64,000 nucleotides of DNA from Adlercreutzia caecimuris B7. Lineage in GTDB: Bacteria > Actinomycetota > Coriobacteriia > Coriobacteriales > Eggerthellaceae. Positions 35,939 through 44,161 of this stretch are shown here, piece by piece (position 1 is the stretch's first letter; each line of letters opens with the position of its first letter). The notes beneath the pieces were generated by a model, which saw only the letters and a program-made list of their open reading frames with translations, made no database searches and was not told where the DNA came from. The position numbers and the translations under genes are program-made. The stretch lies in contig NZ_KE159646.1 in assembly GCF_000403355.2 (NCBI RefSeq), positions 2,803,960-2,867,959 of the forward strand, given 5' to 3'.

Positions 35939-36628
35939 ATGAAGATGAAACGTGTGGGAAGCGCGGTCATGGCGTGTGTGCTCGCGCTGGGGCTCGCTCT
36001 GGCGCCTGCGTTCGGCGAGGAGGCCTTTGCGGCAACAGGGGGCTCTATGAGGTCTCTTAAGGTGAAGTGGGATCTGAAAAAGGGCAAGACGGTGACGGTG
36101 TCAGCTGCTTGGGCCGGCGCGGGCAGGCAGAAGGTGTCGGCACGGGTCGTGGGGCTGAAAGTCGGCGCATCCCCGAAGCGGGGCTATCGGAAGGCTTCCT
36201 TTACGGTGGAGTTCATGCGTCTCTTCAAGCCGACCAAGAAGCAGGTGCATGCGCTTGCCGGCCTCAACGGCGCCTCCAAGGCTGCAGGGTTCGCCTCTTT
36301 AGCGTTGGTGGATTACCAGACTGGGCGCGAGCTGGGCGCGGGCCGCAAGCGGAACGTGACGATCAAGGCGTCGAACTGGAAATGCTCGAAAGTGAAGAAG
36401 TACAAGGACGATCACGGGTGCTGGGTGCAGTATCCGACGAAGTACGCCATGAAGGTGACGGTGACATTCCCGCAGAAGTACAGAGGGCTCTGTCTGGGAA
36501 TTATTGCGAACAACAAGCGAAGCGAGACCAAGGCCGACAGTGCCTTTTGGGAAGGGCGGGGGTCTTTCGCGAAGACCACGTACTACAAGAGCGGCAAGGG
36601 CAACTCCCATTGGATGCGCATTCGCTAA
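35939..36628 (+). CDS. Secreted basic protein of unknown function
   Basis: A 229-residue protein with a Sec signal peptide: KMKRVGSAVMACVLALGLAL followed by FGEEAFAATGG, with a probable cut after AFA. The mature part is rich in Lys, Arg, Tyr and Trp and in beta-prone strings (KVKWDLKKGKTVTVSAAW, NVTIKASNW, KYAMKVTVTFPQ). It has two cysteines flanking KVKKYKDDHG that could form a disulfide. No enzyme motif or sortase/cell-wall anchor is seen. It could be an extracellular adhesion or immunoglobulin-like domain; I do not recognise the family. It has its own promoter. Confidence 0.7.
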   Translation: MKMKRVGSAVMACVLALGLALAPAFGEEAFAATGGSMRSLKVKWDLKKGKTVTVSAAWAGAGRQKVSARVVGLKVGASPKRGYRKASFTVEFMRLFKPTKKQVHALAGLNGASKAAGFASLALVDYQTGRELGAGRKRNVTIKASNWKCSKVKKYKDDHGCWVQYPTKYAMKVTVTFPQKYRGLCLGIIANNKRSETKADSAFWEGRGSFAKTTYYKSGKGNSHWMRIR

Positions 36629-36641
36629 GGCGCAGCGGCTC

Positions 36642-36995
36642 CTACTTCTTAAGAAGATGGCGCAGTGCTGCCGCCGGATGGTGCCACAACATGCGTGGGC
36701 CGGCGTAACGCATAACGGCACGAATGCGCTCGCGCTCGGCGGGGGCGTAGCAGTGGTTGCCGCATTCCTCGCAGTTGGTCTTGCGATCCATGGAGCGACA
36801 GCGCTCGGTGCGCAGGACGCAGTAGTCGTCGATGGCCTTGCAGTCGGGGCACATAGCTTCGCCTGAGAAACCGGTTTCGGTGCGGGAGGCTCCTTTGTGG
36901 TTGCCGGCGCAGTAAATGGCCACCATCTGGGAGATAGTGCGCTTCTCGCGCTCGCGGCGGCGGGCGACGGTCGGGGTGTCGGGTGTCTTTGCCAT
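36642..36995 (-). CDS. ygbA: YgbA-like "nitrous oxide-stimulated promoter" family protein
   Basis: About 117 residues. The family pattern is present in order: RREREKRTISQMVAIYC near the start, MCPDCKAIDDYC, ERCRSMDRKTNCEECGNHCY, and RERIRAVMRYAGPRMLWHHP. Seven or more conserved cysteines suggest a metal or Fe-S site. E. coli YgbA belongs to the NsrR (nitric-oxide) regulon and helps growth after nitrosative stress; here no NsrR site was identified. GTG 37004 three codons upstream is an alternative start; neither has a clear Shine-Dalgarno. It lies 10 bp after the Trm9-like methyltransferase and is probably in the same transcript. Confidence 0.82.
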   Translation of the reverse strand: MAKTPDTPTVARRREREKRTISQMVAIYCAGNHKGASRTETGFSGEAMCPDCKAIDDYCVLRTERCRSMDRKTNCEECGNHCYAPAERERIRAVMRYAGPRMLWHHPAAALRHLLKK

Positions 36996-37005
36996 GGAGC
37001 GCACT

Positions 37006-37926
37006 TTAGCAGAGGCTGGCGGCTTGGGGCTCGCAACGCCGCAAAACTACATAGCGGTTGAGGTTGTCCTGCTTGCCGTCATCGGAGAAGCGGGCGACTT
37101 CGCGGAAGGGAGGTGTGTCCGGATCGGCCCGGATTGCCGTGAGCAGGTCATCGATCTCGTTGTCGCCGGTGTGGTGGCAGAAGCGGTAGATACCCTCGGC
37201 GTGCTGCCAGCCGAGCAGGTGGTCGCCAGGTCCAAAGGGCGGCAGGCTGTGCGCGGCACAACCCTCGTCGGTGACGGCGGCGGCTTTGCCGGCCAGACGC
37301 GCATCGTTTAAGAACTGCCAGAACGAAGCGATGGCGAAGCCGCCGGGGCGCAGGCTGCGCAAGAGCGCTGCAAGAGCTTCGGTGCGTAGGGCGAACGTGG
37401 GGAGATGGTGCATGAGCCCAAAGGCGACGGCGAGATCGCAGGTGCCGTAAGGCAGGCGGTTGGCGAAGCTGCCGTCCAAAAGAGATTCCACGATATCGAA
37501 TGGCCGGAAATCGACCATGGCACGTTCGCTGGCTGCGGGGCCCTGCTTCGCATGTGGGGGCACTGCGCTGTCGAGACTGTCAGCGGAAGCGCGCTGCCGA
37601 CCCGCAGCTTGGGGAGACGCAGGGCGTGGTGCTGGTTGCCGGCCGTCCTTCACCAGAGGGGTGCAGTTGTCTACGGCTGTGACCGCAAGGGGGCCGCCCG
37701 CCCTTTCGGCGAGGAAGCGCTCGAAGCGGAGGTTGCCGCAGCCGAGGTCGAGCACCGAGAGGGCGCGTCGGGCCAAAGTCGGGTCTGCGGCGGCAGCGGC
37801 ATCCCAGGCTCGCTCCCAACCGTGCCAGGGCGATTGGCGGGTAGCTGAGAACGAGGCGGCCTCGCGAGCGTAAAACTCGCTCGTGAGGGTGTTCAGCTGG
37901 CGGATGGTTGCGGTGTCATAGCTCAC
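37006..37926 (-). CDS. Trm9-like class I SAM-dependent methyltransferase
   Basis: 306 residues. The N-terminal FYAREAASFSATRQSPWHGW resembles the Trm9/ALKBH8 tRNA-methyltransferase start. SAM motif I is VLDLGCGNLRFERFL, post-motifs include LAVTAVDNCTPL, and CDLAVAFGLMHHLPT and LLRSLRPGGFAIASFW are motifs IV-VI. A Pro/Ala-rich insert (about 95-135) interrupts the fold between motifs I and IV, compared with Trm9. The GTG start overlaps the stop of the Elp3-like gene by 4 bp (GTGA), so the two are translated together. In eukaryotes Elp3 makes cm5U at tRNA wobble position 34 and Trm9 methylates it to mcm5U; the coupling suggests the same here. No Trm112 homologue is in the window. Confidence 0.8.
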   Translation of the reverse strand: MSYDTATIRQLNTLTSEFYAREAASFSATRQSPWHGWERAWDAAAAADPTLARRALSVLDLGCGNLRFERFLAERAGGPLAVTAVDNCTPLVKDGRQPAPRPASPQAAGRQRASADSLDSAVPPHAKQGPAASERAMVDFRPFDIVESLLDGSFANRLPYGTCDLAVAFGLMHHLPTFALRTEALAALLRSLRPGGFAIASFWQFLNDARLAGKAAAVTDEGCAAHSLPPFGPGDHLLGWQHAEGIYRFCHHTGDNEIDDLLTAIRADPDTPPFREVARFSDDGKQDNLNRYVVLRRCEPQAASLC

Positions 37927-40034
37927 AGCGGGCGCCTCTGGTAGAGGCCGGCGTCGGTGAAGCCGAGGTTGCGATAGTAGACGCGGGTGCCCACGGCGCT
38001 GATGACGTTCACGGCGCCATAGCCCGCCTCAGCCGCCTGGTGACAGGCCTCTTCCACGAGCGCGCGTCCGAGTCCCAAGTGCTGGGTTCCCTCGCCTGTG
38101 CGGTGCAGGGCGGCCACCTTCCCGTACACGTGCACCTCGCGGATCATCGCTTCGCCCGGCATGGGGAAGGGATAGGAATCGGATGCGGAAGAATCCTCGT
38201 TTCGAGGATGGGGGTTGTTGTCGGGGCAGGAGGTGTCGAGGGGACTGATCAGCGTCGAGGCGTGTTCTGGAAGAAGCGTCTGATCGGGCAGCGACAGGCG
38301 GCAGAAGCCGGCGATCCTGTCTTCGGAGGTGACCCATTGCAGGAAGCGCTCCTCGGTGTTGGAGGTGCGGTAGGCGATGGTTTCCAGGGCAAGGTCTGCC
38401 AGGGAGGCTCCCTCAACGGATATTTCCCGCGAGCGTATCTCGCGTACCGCGGGCACGGCGGCCTTCGAGACAGGAGCGTCTTCGGGCGCACTCTCGGCAT
38501 CCCATAGGGCAGAGGGCGCCCCGTCGCTTTTGGCTTCCGGTGCAGCGGGGGCCATCGGCGCGGTTGTGCCCTGCGCGGCGGCGTCCACGATCTGCCGCAG
38601 GTTCGTCTTCTTGTTGCCCACGAGGATGTCGGTGGCGGAAATGTCGCGGATCATGCGCGAAATGCGGGTCCAGGGCGGGGTGGCCAGCATGTCGGCCGCC
38701 AACACGCCCACCAGCTCCTCTTCCGTATAGGGACGCCATTGTCCGCGCTCGTAGGCTTCGGTCAGGCGGGCGCTTTCCACGAGGCAGCAGGGGTACAATT
38801 TCACCTCGTCGGGCAGGAATCGCTTGTCGGTCACCAGCCGCGCGTAGTCATCGATGTCGCCGGCGGGTGTGGCGCCGAGCAGGTTCGCCATGAAGTGCAC
38901 GTGGCTCTTGAAGCCCCACAGCCGCAAGCAGGCCATGGCGCGGGCGATGCGCGCGGCGGTGATGGCGCGCCCGTTGACGGCGAGCAGATCGTCGTTCAGA
39001 CTCTGGATGCCGATCTGCACCTTGGTGCAGCCGAGTGCCCGCAGGATGCGGCAGCTCTCGGGGGTGACGAGGTCGGGTCGCGTTTCCACTACCAGGCCCA
39101 CCACGCGCTTGGCGGCCGTCTCGTTGGCGCGGTGCCGAGCGAACAATGCCTCCCAGGAGAGGCATTCCCGCTGCTTCTCGTCGGCGTCATGGCCGCAATG
39201 GGAGAAGGGGCTCTGATCGCCGGGGCGGGTGGAGCACTCGGAGCGCGCGGCGCGGGAGCTTGTCGGATCGCCTTCGGCATCGTTCGGGGCGTCTGCGCAA
39301 GTGCGGGCCTGCCCGTAGGCCGCTTTCCACGCCTCGTTGTAGGTGAGCTCGCCGGCGTTGATGCGCTTCTGCACGTCGGCGGTACGCTCGGCCAGCGCTT
39401 CGGGATCCCGCGGCAGCCCTCGTCTCTCGTACCAACGGCGGCGGGATGTCGCCTCGCTCTCGCGCTGCTCGTCGCTCGCGTTCAGGGCGGCGAACAGCTC
39501 GCCGATGAACCAGCGCTGGTAGTCCTCGGGGTAGTCGCTCCAGGTGCCGCCGAGCACGATGAGCTCTACCTTGTCGGTCACGTGCCCCATGGCGGTGAGG
39601 GCTCGCAGGCGGGTGGTTACCTGCAGATAGGGGTCGAACCAGCAGCGCTCGGCTCGCTGGCAGGCGGGCTCGTCGGCAAGATAGCTTTTCGGCATGCGGA
39701 TGTCGCTCGGGCAGAACACGCAGGCGCCCGAGCAAGGCCAGGGCTTGGTGAGCACGGTGATGGTGGCCACGCCCGAGGCGGTGCGCCGAGGCTTGGCCTG
39801 CAAAAGGCGCATAAGGGCCGCATCGGTCGCCTCGCCCACGTTCCACGACCGCCAACGCTCGGGGTCGTCGGCCTTCACCTTCAGGTAGAAGGGCAGAAGC
39901 CGCCGCTTCGCCACCCGGCGCGTCCCATCGCGGGCGGCTCGGTTGTGGCGGCGCACCAGTTTGTCGAGCCAGGCGGCGTCAACGTCCTCGCCCGCATCCA
40001 GGGCGGCGATTATTTCGAGCAGCGCTTCTTCCAT
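37923..40034 (-). CDS. elp3: Elp3-like tRNA uridine(34) acetyltransferase (radical SAM plus GNAT)
   Basis: 703 residues from ATG 40034. The N-terminal part has RRLLPFYLKVKADD; the radical SAM core has VLTKPWPCSGACVFCPSDIR with Cys101, 105 and 108 (CX3CX2C), then MPKSYLADEPACQRA and GGTWSDYPEDYQRWF, and VVETRPDLVTPE, all Elp3 hallmarks. The C-terminal GNAT domain has GLGRALVEEACHQA and GTRVYYRNLGFT. It is about 150 residues longer than typical Elp3 because of two low-complexity inserts, near 270-325 (TCADAPNDAEGDPTSS) and near 520-570 (TTAPMAPAAPEAKSDG). The open frame continues upstream to 40658 through thrH antisense, which is not coding. It is the first gene of a coupled operon with the Trm9-like gene. 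Confidence 0.9.
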   Translation of the reverse strand: MEEALLEIIAALDAGEDVDAAWLDKLVRRHNRAARDGTRRVAKRRLLPFYLKVKADDPERWRSWNVGEATDAALMRLLQAKPRRTASGVATITVLTKPWPCSGACVFCPSDIRMPKSYLADEPACQRAERCWFDPYLQVTTRLRALTAMGHVTDKVELIVLGGTWSDYPEDYQRWFIGELFAALNASDEQRESEATSRRRWYERRGLPRDPEALAERTADVQKRINAGELTYNEAWKAAYGQARTCADAPNDAEGDPTSSRAARSECSTRPGDQSPFSHCGHDADEKQRECLSWEALFARHRANETAAKRVVGLVVETRPDLVTPESCRILRALGCTKVQIGIQSLNDDLLAVNGRAITAARIARAMACLRLWGFKSHVHFMANLLGATPAGDIDDYARLVTDKRFLPDEVKLYPCCLVESARLTEAYERGQWRPYTEEELVGVLAADMLATPPWTRISRMIRDISATDILVGNKKTNLRQIVDAAAQGTTAPMAPAAPEAKSDGAPSALWDAESAPEDAPVSKAAVPAVREIRSREISVEGASLADLALETIAYRTSNTEERFLQWVTSEDRIAGFCRLSLPDQTLLPEHASTLISPLDTSCPDNNPHPRNEDSSASDSYPFPMPGEAMIREVHVYGKVAALHRTGEGTQHLGLGRALVEEACHQAAEAGYGAVNVISAVGTRVYYRNLGFTDAGLYQRRPL

Positions 40035-40105
40035 GTTGCAAACGATACCAGGTTCGCCCCAGGAGGTCAGCGAGGAGCGCCTCTTTCCCGCGAGGACGAA
40101 CGAAA

Positions 40106-40705
40106 CTACAGGGCGGCCTTGATGGCGGCCAGCAGCTCGTCGTAGGTCTCCAACGCGGGTAGCTCGGGGTGCTCGGCCTTGATGGCGTCGGTGGAGCGGA
40201 AGAGGAAGCCGGCCTTCGAGTTCAAGATCATGCCCAAATCGTTGTGGGAGTCGCCGGCGGCGATGGTCTGAATGCCGCAGGAGTGCAGCGCCCGCACCGT
40301 GGTGAGCTTGCTCTCGGGGCAGCGCATGCGGAAGTCGGTGATGGCACCGTCTGCGTCCACCACGAGCTCGTTGCAGAACAGGGTGGGCCAGCCGAGCTTT
40401 TCCATCAGCGGTTGGGCGAACTGCTCGAAGGTATCGGAGATGATGATGACCTGGGTAAGCGCCCGCAGCTCGTCCAGAAACGCGCGGGCTCCCTCCATGG
40501 GGTCGATCTTCGCGATGACGGCCTGCACGTCGGGCAGGCCCAGTCCGTGTTCGGCCAGAATGCCCAAGCGGAAGGCCATGAGCTTGTCGTAGTCGGGCTC
40601 GTCGCGGGTGGTGCGCGTAAGCTCGGGAATGCCCGACTCCTCGGCGAAGGCAATCCAAATCTCGGGGACCAGCACGCCTTCCAGATCAAGGCATACGACG
40701 TTCAT
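40106..40705 (-). CDS. thrH: ThrH-like HAD phosphatase (phosphoserine phosphatase/homoserine phosphotransferase)
   Basis: A 199-residue HAD-family enzyme: MNVVCLDLEGVLVPEIW holds the nucleophile Asp in DLEG, IIISDTFEQFAQPLMEKLGW is motif II with the Thr-Phe pattern characteristic of ThrH, and TIAAGDSHNDLGMI is motif IV. ThrH of Pseudomonas dephosphorylates phosphoserine and can transfer the phosphate to homoserine. Size and motif set fit ThrH better than SerB, which has an extra regulatory domain. The start at 40705 has TGAGGAGTG upstream; the frame runs back to 40849 without similarity. It lies 71 bp upstream of the Elp3-like gene on the same strand. Confidence 0.88.
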   Translation of the reverse strand: MNVVCLDLEGVLVPEIWIAFAEESGIPELTRTTRDEPDYDKLMAFRLGILAEHGLGLPDVQAVIAKIDPMEGARAFLDELRALTQVIIISDTFEQFAQPLMEKLGWPTLFCNELVVDADGAITDFRMRCPESKLTTVRALHSCGIQTIAAGDSHNDLGMILNSKAGFLFRSTDAIKAEHPELPALETYDELLAAIKAAL

Positions 40706-41065
40706 GGCACACTCCTCACGCGCGGGGCTTTCGATGGGGAAAGCGTATCCGATGAGGGGGAAGGGCGTGTTTCGGAACGGCAAAATCTCCGCTCGGCGGC
40801 GGTCGCGGGCGCGCGGAGCGGCACGGTGCGCGAGAGCTGTCGGCGACACGGGGCGCCGTCGGCGCGCGGCGGGAGCGGCCCGGTCGCGCGCCAGTCGCCG
40901 TCGGCGCGCAGCCGGAGCACCCGGCTCGACTGCCGGCGGGGCGCGCGACGGCGACGGGGTCGTTGCCCATCTGTTGCGCCTGCGCCGAGTCGGTTCCTGC
41001 TATACTGGGCGCGTTTTGCTGTCTGCTGCCCGGGGAGCCGTTCCCGGGCGTCGAGAGGAGGCCCC
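40706..41065. other. 360-bp very GC-rich divergent region between thrH and the TIM-barrel gene
   Basis: No gene recognised. CGCCGTCGGCGCGC occurs at 40854-40867 and 40896-40909, a direct repeat with a 42-bp period, within a run of about 200 bp that is almost wholly G/C. A TATACT at about 41001 is a possible -10 for the downstream gene. All long frames here are composition artefacts. Confidence 0.45.
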
Positions 41066-41734
41066 GTGCACGACACTGCGTCCATTTTCCACGCTGATCT
41101 GGCCGTGCCCGCCGTTATCCGCACGGCACCGGGCGTCTTCGCGCAGGGGCGGCGTATCCGCTCGCTCGTGTTTTCCACCGATCTGGCCGTTATCTGCCAC
41201 TGCGATGCCGACGCGGTGCTCGCGGTATACCCTTTCACCTGCCAGCCGGCTATCACCCAGGCGCTCGTGGCCGCCTCTCAGCGGCCGGTGCTCAACGGGG
41301 TGGGAGGTTCCATTACCCATGGCGAGCGCTGCATCGAGGTGGCGCTCCACTCCGAGATGCAGGGCGTGGCCGGGGTGGTGGTGAACACGAGTATTCCCAT
41401 CGACACGGTGGAGGCGCTCGCCGAGCGCTTGAACGTGCCCGTGGTGGTGACGGTGTGCGCCGATGACGCCGTGGCCGCCTGGCAGATCGAGGCGGGGGCT
41501 ACCATGGTGAACGTGGCCGCCGGCGCACGCACGGCCGAGGTGGTATCATCGCTGCGCCGCCGTTACGGGGATCTGCCTATCATCGCCACGGGCGGTCGCA
41601 CCGACGAGTCCATCGCCCGCACCATCGAGGCCGGTGCCGACGCCATCAGCTGGACGCCGCCCGATATTCGCGTGCTCGAGCGCGCCGTTATGGAGAAGGC
41701 GCGCCGTTTGGCCGCCGAGCAACTGGAGGCGTAG
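41066..41734 (+). CDS. TIM-barrel protein of unknown specificity
   Basis: 222 residues with the alternation expected of a small (beta/alpha)8 barrel: VFSTDLAVICHCDADAV, PVLNGVGGSITHGE, GVAGVVVNTSIPIDTVEALA, VPVVVTVCADD, GATMVNVAAGARTAEVV, LPIIATGGRTDESIARTIEA and GADAISWTPP. The last three resemble the phosphate-binding end of NanE/indole-glycerol-phosphate-synthase-like barrels, but no complete catalytic motif places it in a known enzyme group. GTG 41066 has an excellent GAGAGGAGG Shine-Dalgarno. It is single, between thrH (divergent) and Ppx (convergent). Confidence 0.75.
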   Translation: MHDTASIFHADLAVPAVIRTAPGVFAQGRRIRSLVFSTDLAVICHCDADAVLAVYPFTCQPAITQALVAASQRPVLNGVGGSITHGERCIEVALHSEMQGVAGVVVNTSIPIDTVEALAERLNVPVVVTVCADDAVAAWQIEAGATMVNVAAGARTAEVVSSLRRRYGDLPIIATGGRTDESIARTIEAGADAISWTPPDIRVLERAVMEKARRLAAEQLEA

Positions 41735-41855
41735 AGGCCGCGCTCCTGTCGGCTCCGAGGGCCATAGGTCCGGCTGCCGGGCACCCGCCGGTCGCGAGGC
41801 CCCGCCGTCGTGCAGCGCCCGCCCGCCGAGCCGTCGGGCGCGCTTGGGCGGGTCG

Positions 41856-42785
41856 CTAGCCCCTGAGCATCCTCTCCATCAGGTAGCCCTCGCGGATGCC
41901 GTACTTGCATACCGTCACGTCCTCGCCGCCGAGTGCGGCCATGAGCGTGCGCACGATGACCATGCCCGGTACGAGCGTGTGCACGCGATCGGGAGCCGCC
42001 TTCACGGCGGCGTGGGCGAAGGTGGACGCATCGCTTTCGAGCAGGCCGAACAGTGCGTCCAGGGCGCTCCGCTCGATGCGCGCGGGCTTGGCGGGCATAG
42101 CGAGGGCCTGGGCCTGCATCTTCACGATGGCTCTCACCGATCCGCCGATGCCGTAGAAATGCCGATGCCGGAAGGCCGGCGAGAGCCCCGCGTCCGCCAG
42201 GAGGCTCCTCAAGTGCTCGGAGATGGCGGCGCACTCCTGGGCATCGGGCAGCACGAGCCGGACGAACTGCGCATAGGACGACACGCTGCCCAAAGGCAGG
42301 CTCGCGCTCCGCGCGTCCTTGTCGGCATGTCCCCGCTCGGCAAGCACGGTCAGCTCGGTGGAGCCGCCGCCGATATCGATAAGCGTGCCGAGCCCCATAT
42401 CCTGGCCGATGCGCGCGCCCGCCAGGCCGAGCGCTGCCTCCTCTTCGGCCGACAGGAGCACGATGGCGTGCCCGATGGCCTCCTCGATGGTCGATACAGC
42501 CGCTTCCGAGTTCGAGCAGTTGCGCAGCACGGCGGTGGCGAAGATGTCCACGCGGTCGCAGTCGAGGTTGCGGGCAATGCCCAGATGGCCATCTAGGATG
42601 TCGGCGGCCCGCGCGATACCTGCGTCGGTGAACCGCCCTGCTTCCACATAGGCGGCAAGCCCCGCCATTTTCTTCTCGTCGGCCAAGGTGCGGAAGGGCT
42701 TGGGTCCGCGGAGATCCTTCTTCGCCTCGTAGATCACGAGGCGGACGGAGTTCGAACCGAGGTCAATGACGCCGAGACGGGCCAT
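41856..42785 (-). CDS. Ppx/GppA-family exopolyphosphatase
   Basis: 309 residues, the short form of the family with only the ASKHA ATPase core. N-terminal phosphate motif LGVIDLGSNSVRLVIYE, ATAVLRNCSNSEAAV, LSAEEEAALGLAGA, and the second phosphate motif GTLIDIGGGSTELTV are in place; YGIGGSVRAIVKMQ completes the site. It should hydrolyse polyphosphate or pppGpp; the two are not distinguishable here. ATG 42785 has AAAGGAAG upstream. The reading frame continues antisense to the sortase as far as 43058, which is a shadow. It lies downstream of the sortase gene but is separated from it by a terminator. Confidence 0.92.
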   Translation of the reverse strand: MARLGVIDLGSNSVRLVIYEAKKDLRGPKPFRTLADEKKMAGLAAYVEAGRFTDAGIARAADILDGHLGIARNLDCDRVDIFATAVLRNCSNSEAAVSTIEEAIGHAIVLLSAEEEAALGLAGARIGQDMGLGTLIDIGGGSTELTVLAERGHADKDARSASLPLGSVSSYAQFVRLVLPDAQECAAISEHLRSLLADAGLSPAFRHRHFYGIGGSVRAIVKMQAQALAMPAKPARIERSALDALFGLLESDASTFAHAAVKAAPDRVHTLVPGMVIVRTLMAALGGEDVTVCKYGIREGYLMERMLRG

Positions 42786-42830
42786 GAGCTTCCTTTCGTC
42801 GGGGGTGTGCGTCATTGTAGCGCGCAGAAC

Positions 42831-42867
42831 AAGGGCCGTCCAAGCTGCGAAAAGCCGGACGGCCCTT
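42831..42867 (-). terminator. Terminator after the sortase gene
   Basis: AAGGGCCGTCC (42831-42841) and GGACGGCCCTT (42857-42867) form a perfect stem; on the minus strand the end is CCCTTGTTCTG, a modest T-tract. Confidence 0.65.
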
Positions 42868-42886
42868 GGGAGGGGAGGATGTCGCG

Positions 42887-43699
42887 CTAGCAGGCGATGA
42901 CGACGCGGTAGTGGGCGTTGTCGCCGCAGCAGGTTTGCAGGATGATGGACTCCCCGTAGTCGGTCACGCGCGAGCGGATGTCTTCCCAGTAGGTATCGTC
43001 GGGCACGATGAACTCGTCGACGACGCGATAGGTGCGCGTGGCGCCCTCGCCGTCGCAAACGGTCACCGGGTCGCCGTTCTTCAAGGTCATCACGCAGGTG
43101 AAAGGACCGGGGTTGTGCCCGATGAAATAGCCCCAGCTGTCATCGGTCGTGCTGTCCGACCCCATCCACAGCCCCGCACCCGAGGTGGGAGCCGAGGCGC
43201 TCTCGAAGGAGGGGACATATTCCATGACGTCGCCGTTCACGTCGATTGTCGCCGGCTTCATCGCGCTGGGATCGCTTTCCGGTTCGTCGGAGATGGCCTT
43301 GAGCGGCTCGGTCACATCCACGGCCTCGACGGCGATCTGGCCGGCGGCTTCGCCGGCGCCGTCGTCGTCCGCGCTTGCCGCAGGCTCAGAGGCGGCCTGG
43401 CTCGATGCTGCGGCGCCGTCCTCGCGGTGCCGCTTGGCGATGGCCGCCCGCGATGCCACGGCATCGAGCGCGAGCTCGTCGTGAATTTTGTCGAACTCCG
43501 TCGCCATGGCGACCGCCTCCTCCTGATCCTCGTACACGATGATGGAGGCCACTTGCTTGGCGATGGAGGTATCTTGGGCCTTGTCGGGAAGGGGCAGCGT
43601 GGTGGGATCTGCAGGCTCGATGGCGTAGGCGATGCTGCCCGCCAAGCACAATGCGGCGACGCCGGCGACGGCGGTGGCGAGAATCTTCGGCGATTTCAT
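42887..43699 (-). CDS. Sortase-family protein
   Basis: 270 residues: an N-terminal signal/anchor (KILATAVAGVAALCLAGSIA), an Ala/Asp/Glu-rich spacer with possible coiled-coil content (about 40-150), and a C-terminal sortase barrel. Catalytic residues are visible: His in FIGHNPGPFTCV, Cys in GESIILQTCCGDN, and Arg in HYRVVIAC. The catalytic region is preceded by GDPVTVCDGEGATRTYRV. The consensus TLxTC is here LQTCCG. It would attach proteins to the cell wall or build pili; no LPXTG substrate lies next to it. ATG 43699 has GAGGAGGAGCC upstream. It might be a class D/E housekeeping sortase; class assignment is not firm. Confidence 0.85.
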   Translation of the reverse strand: MKSPKILATAVAGVAALCLAGSIAYAIEPADPTTLPLPDKAQDTSIAKQVASIIVYEDQEEAVAMATEFDKIHDELALDAVASRAAIAKRHREDGAAASSQAASEPAASADDDGAGEAAGQIAVEAVDVTEPLKAISDEPESDPSAMKPATIDVNGDVMEYVPSFESASAPTSGAGLWMGSDSTTDDSWGYFIGHNPGPFTCVMTLKNGDPVTVCDGEGATRTYRVVDEFIVPDDTYWEDIRSRVTDYGESIILQTCCGDNAHYRVVIAC

Positions 43700-44161
43700 G
43701 GCTCCTCCTCTCAAAGTTCCCGCTGCGGCGGAGGGGCGGCGGGCGCGAGTCGGTCATACGGCAGGCCCTCGGCCGGGGAGGGCGCGGGTGTGATCCTCGT
43801 TGGGGCTATCATAGGAGAAGCGGGTTGAATATAGCATCTGAACTGGCATCTGTTTGATCGCCGTGCGGTTAGCTTCACGGTTATGGAAGAAAGACGCCAT
43901 TCTGTGGGCGCTTCGTTTGCACCCTGTTGACGTTGTTGACGCAGTGTGGGCAAGGGGCTGCCGATTTGCGGAAGATCAGCGAGGGGCCGCTCCCTAGCCG
44001 ATAGGGGATTTTTCGCGAAGCGCGCGAGGTGGCACGCCTTTTCCCCTATAATGTATCGGCTAAGGAATTCCAACGGAGGCAACCGCGCGCGGCCCGTTCG
44101 GCGGCGCGCAGCCACAAACGAGCTTGAAACGCACGACAGACGAACAAGAGGTTGATCATCC
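43700..44161. other. 462-bp divergent intergenic region between sortase and tail-anchored protein
   Basis: A TATAAT at 44047-44052 is a likely -10 for the gene at 44162; no matching -35. Around it is an imperfect inverted repeat: GCCGATAGGGGATTTT (43998-44013) versus TTTTCCCCT...TATCGGC (44038-44061), which would place the -10 inside one arm. No ORF of note. Confidence 0.45.

Noticed and set aside
40035-40658. N-terminal extension of the Elp3 reading frame
   Set aside because: Runs through the intergenic gap and an alternative frame of thrH; Arg/His/Gly-rich with no Elp3 similarity.
42786-43058. N-terminal extension of the Ppx frame
   Set aside because: Overlaps the sortase gene in another frame and crosses a terminator; ATG 42785 has a good Shine-Dalgarno.
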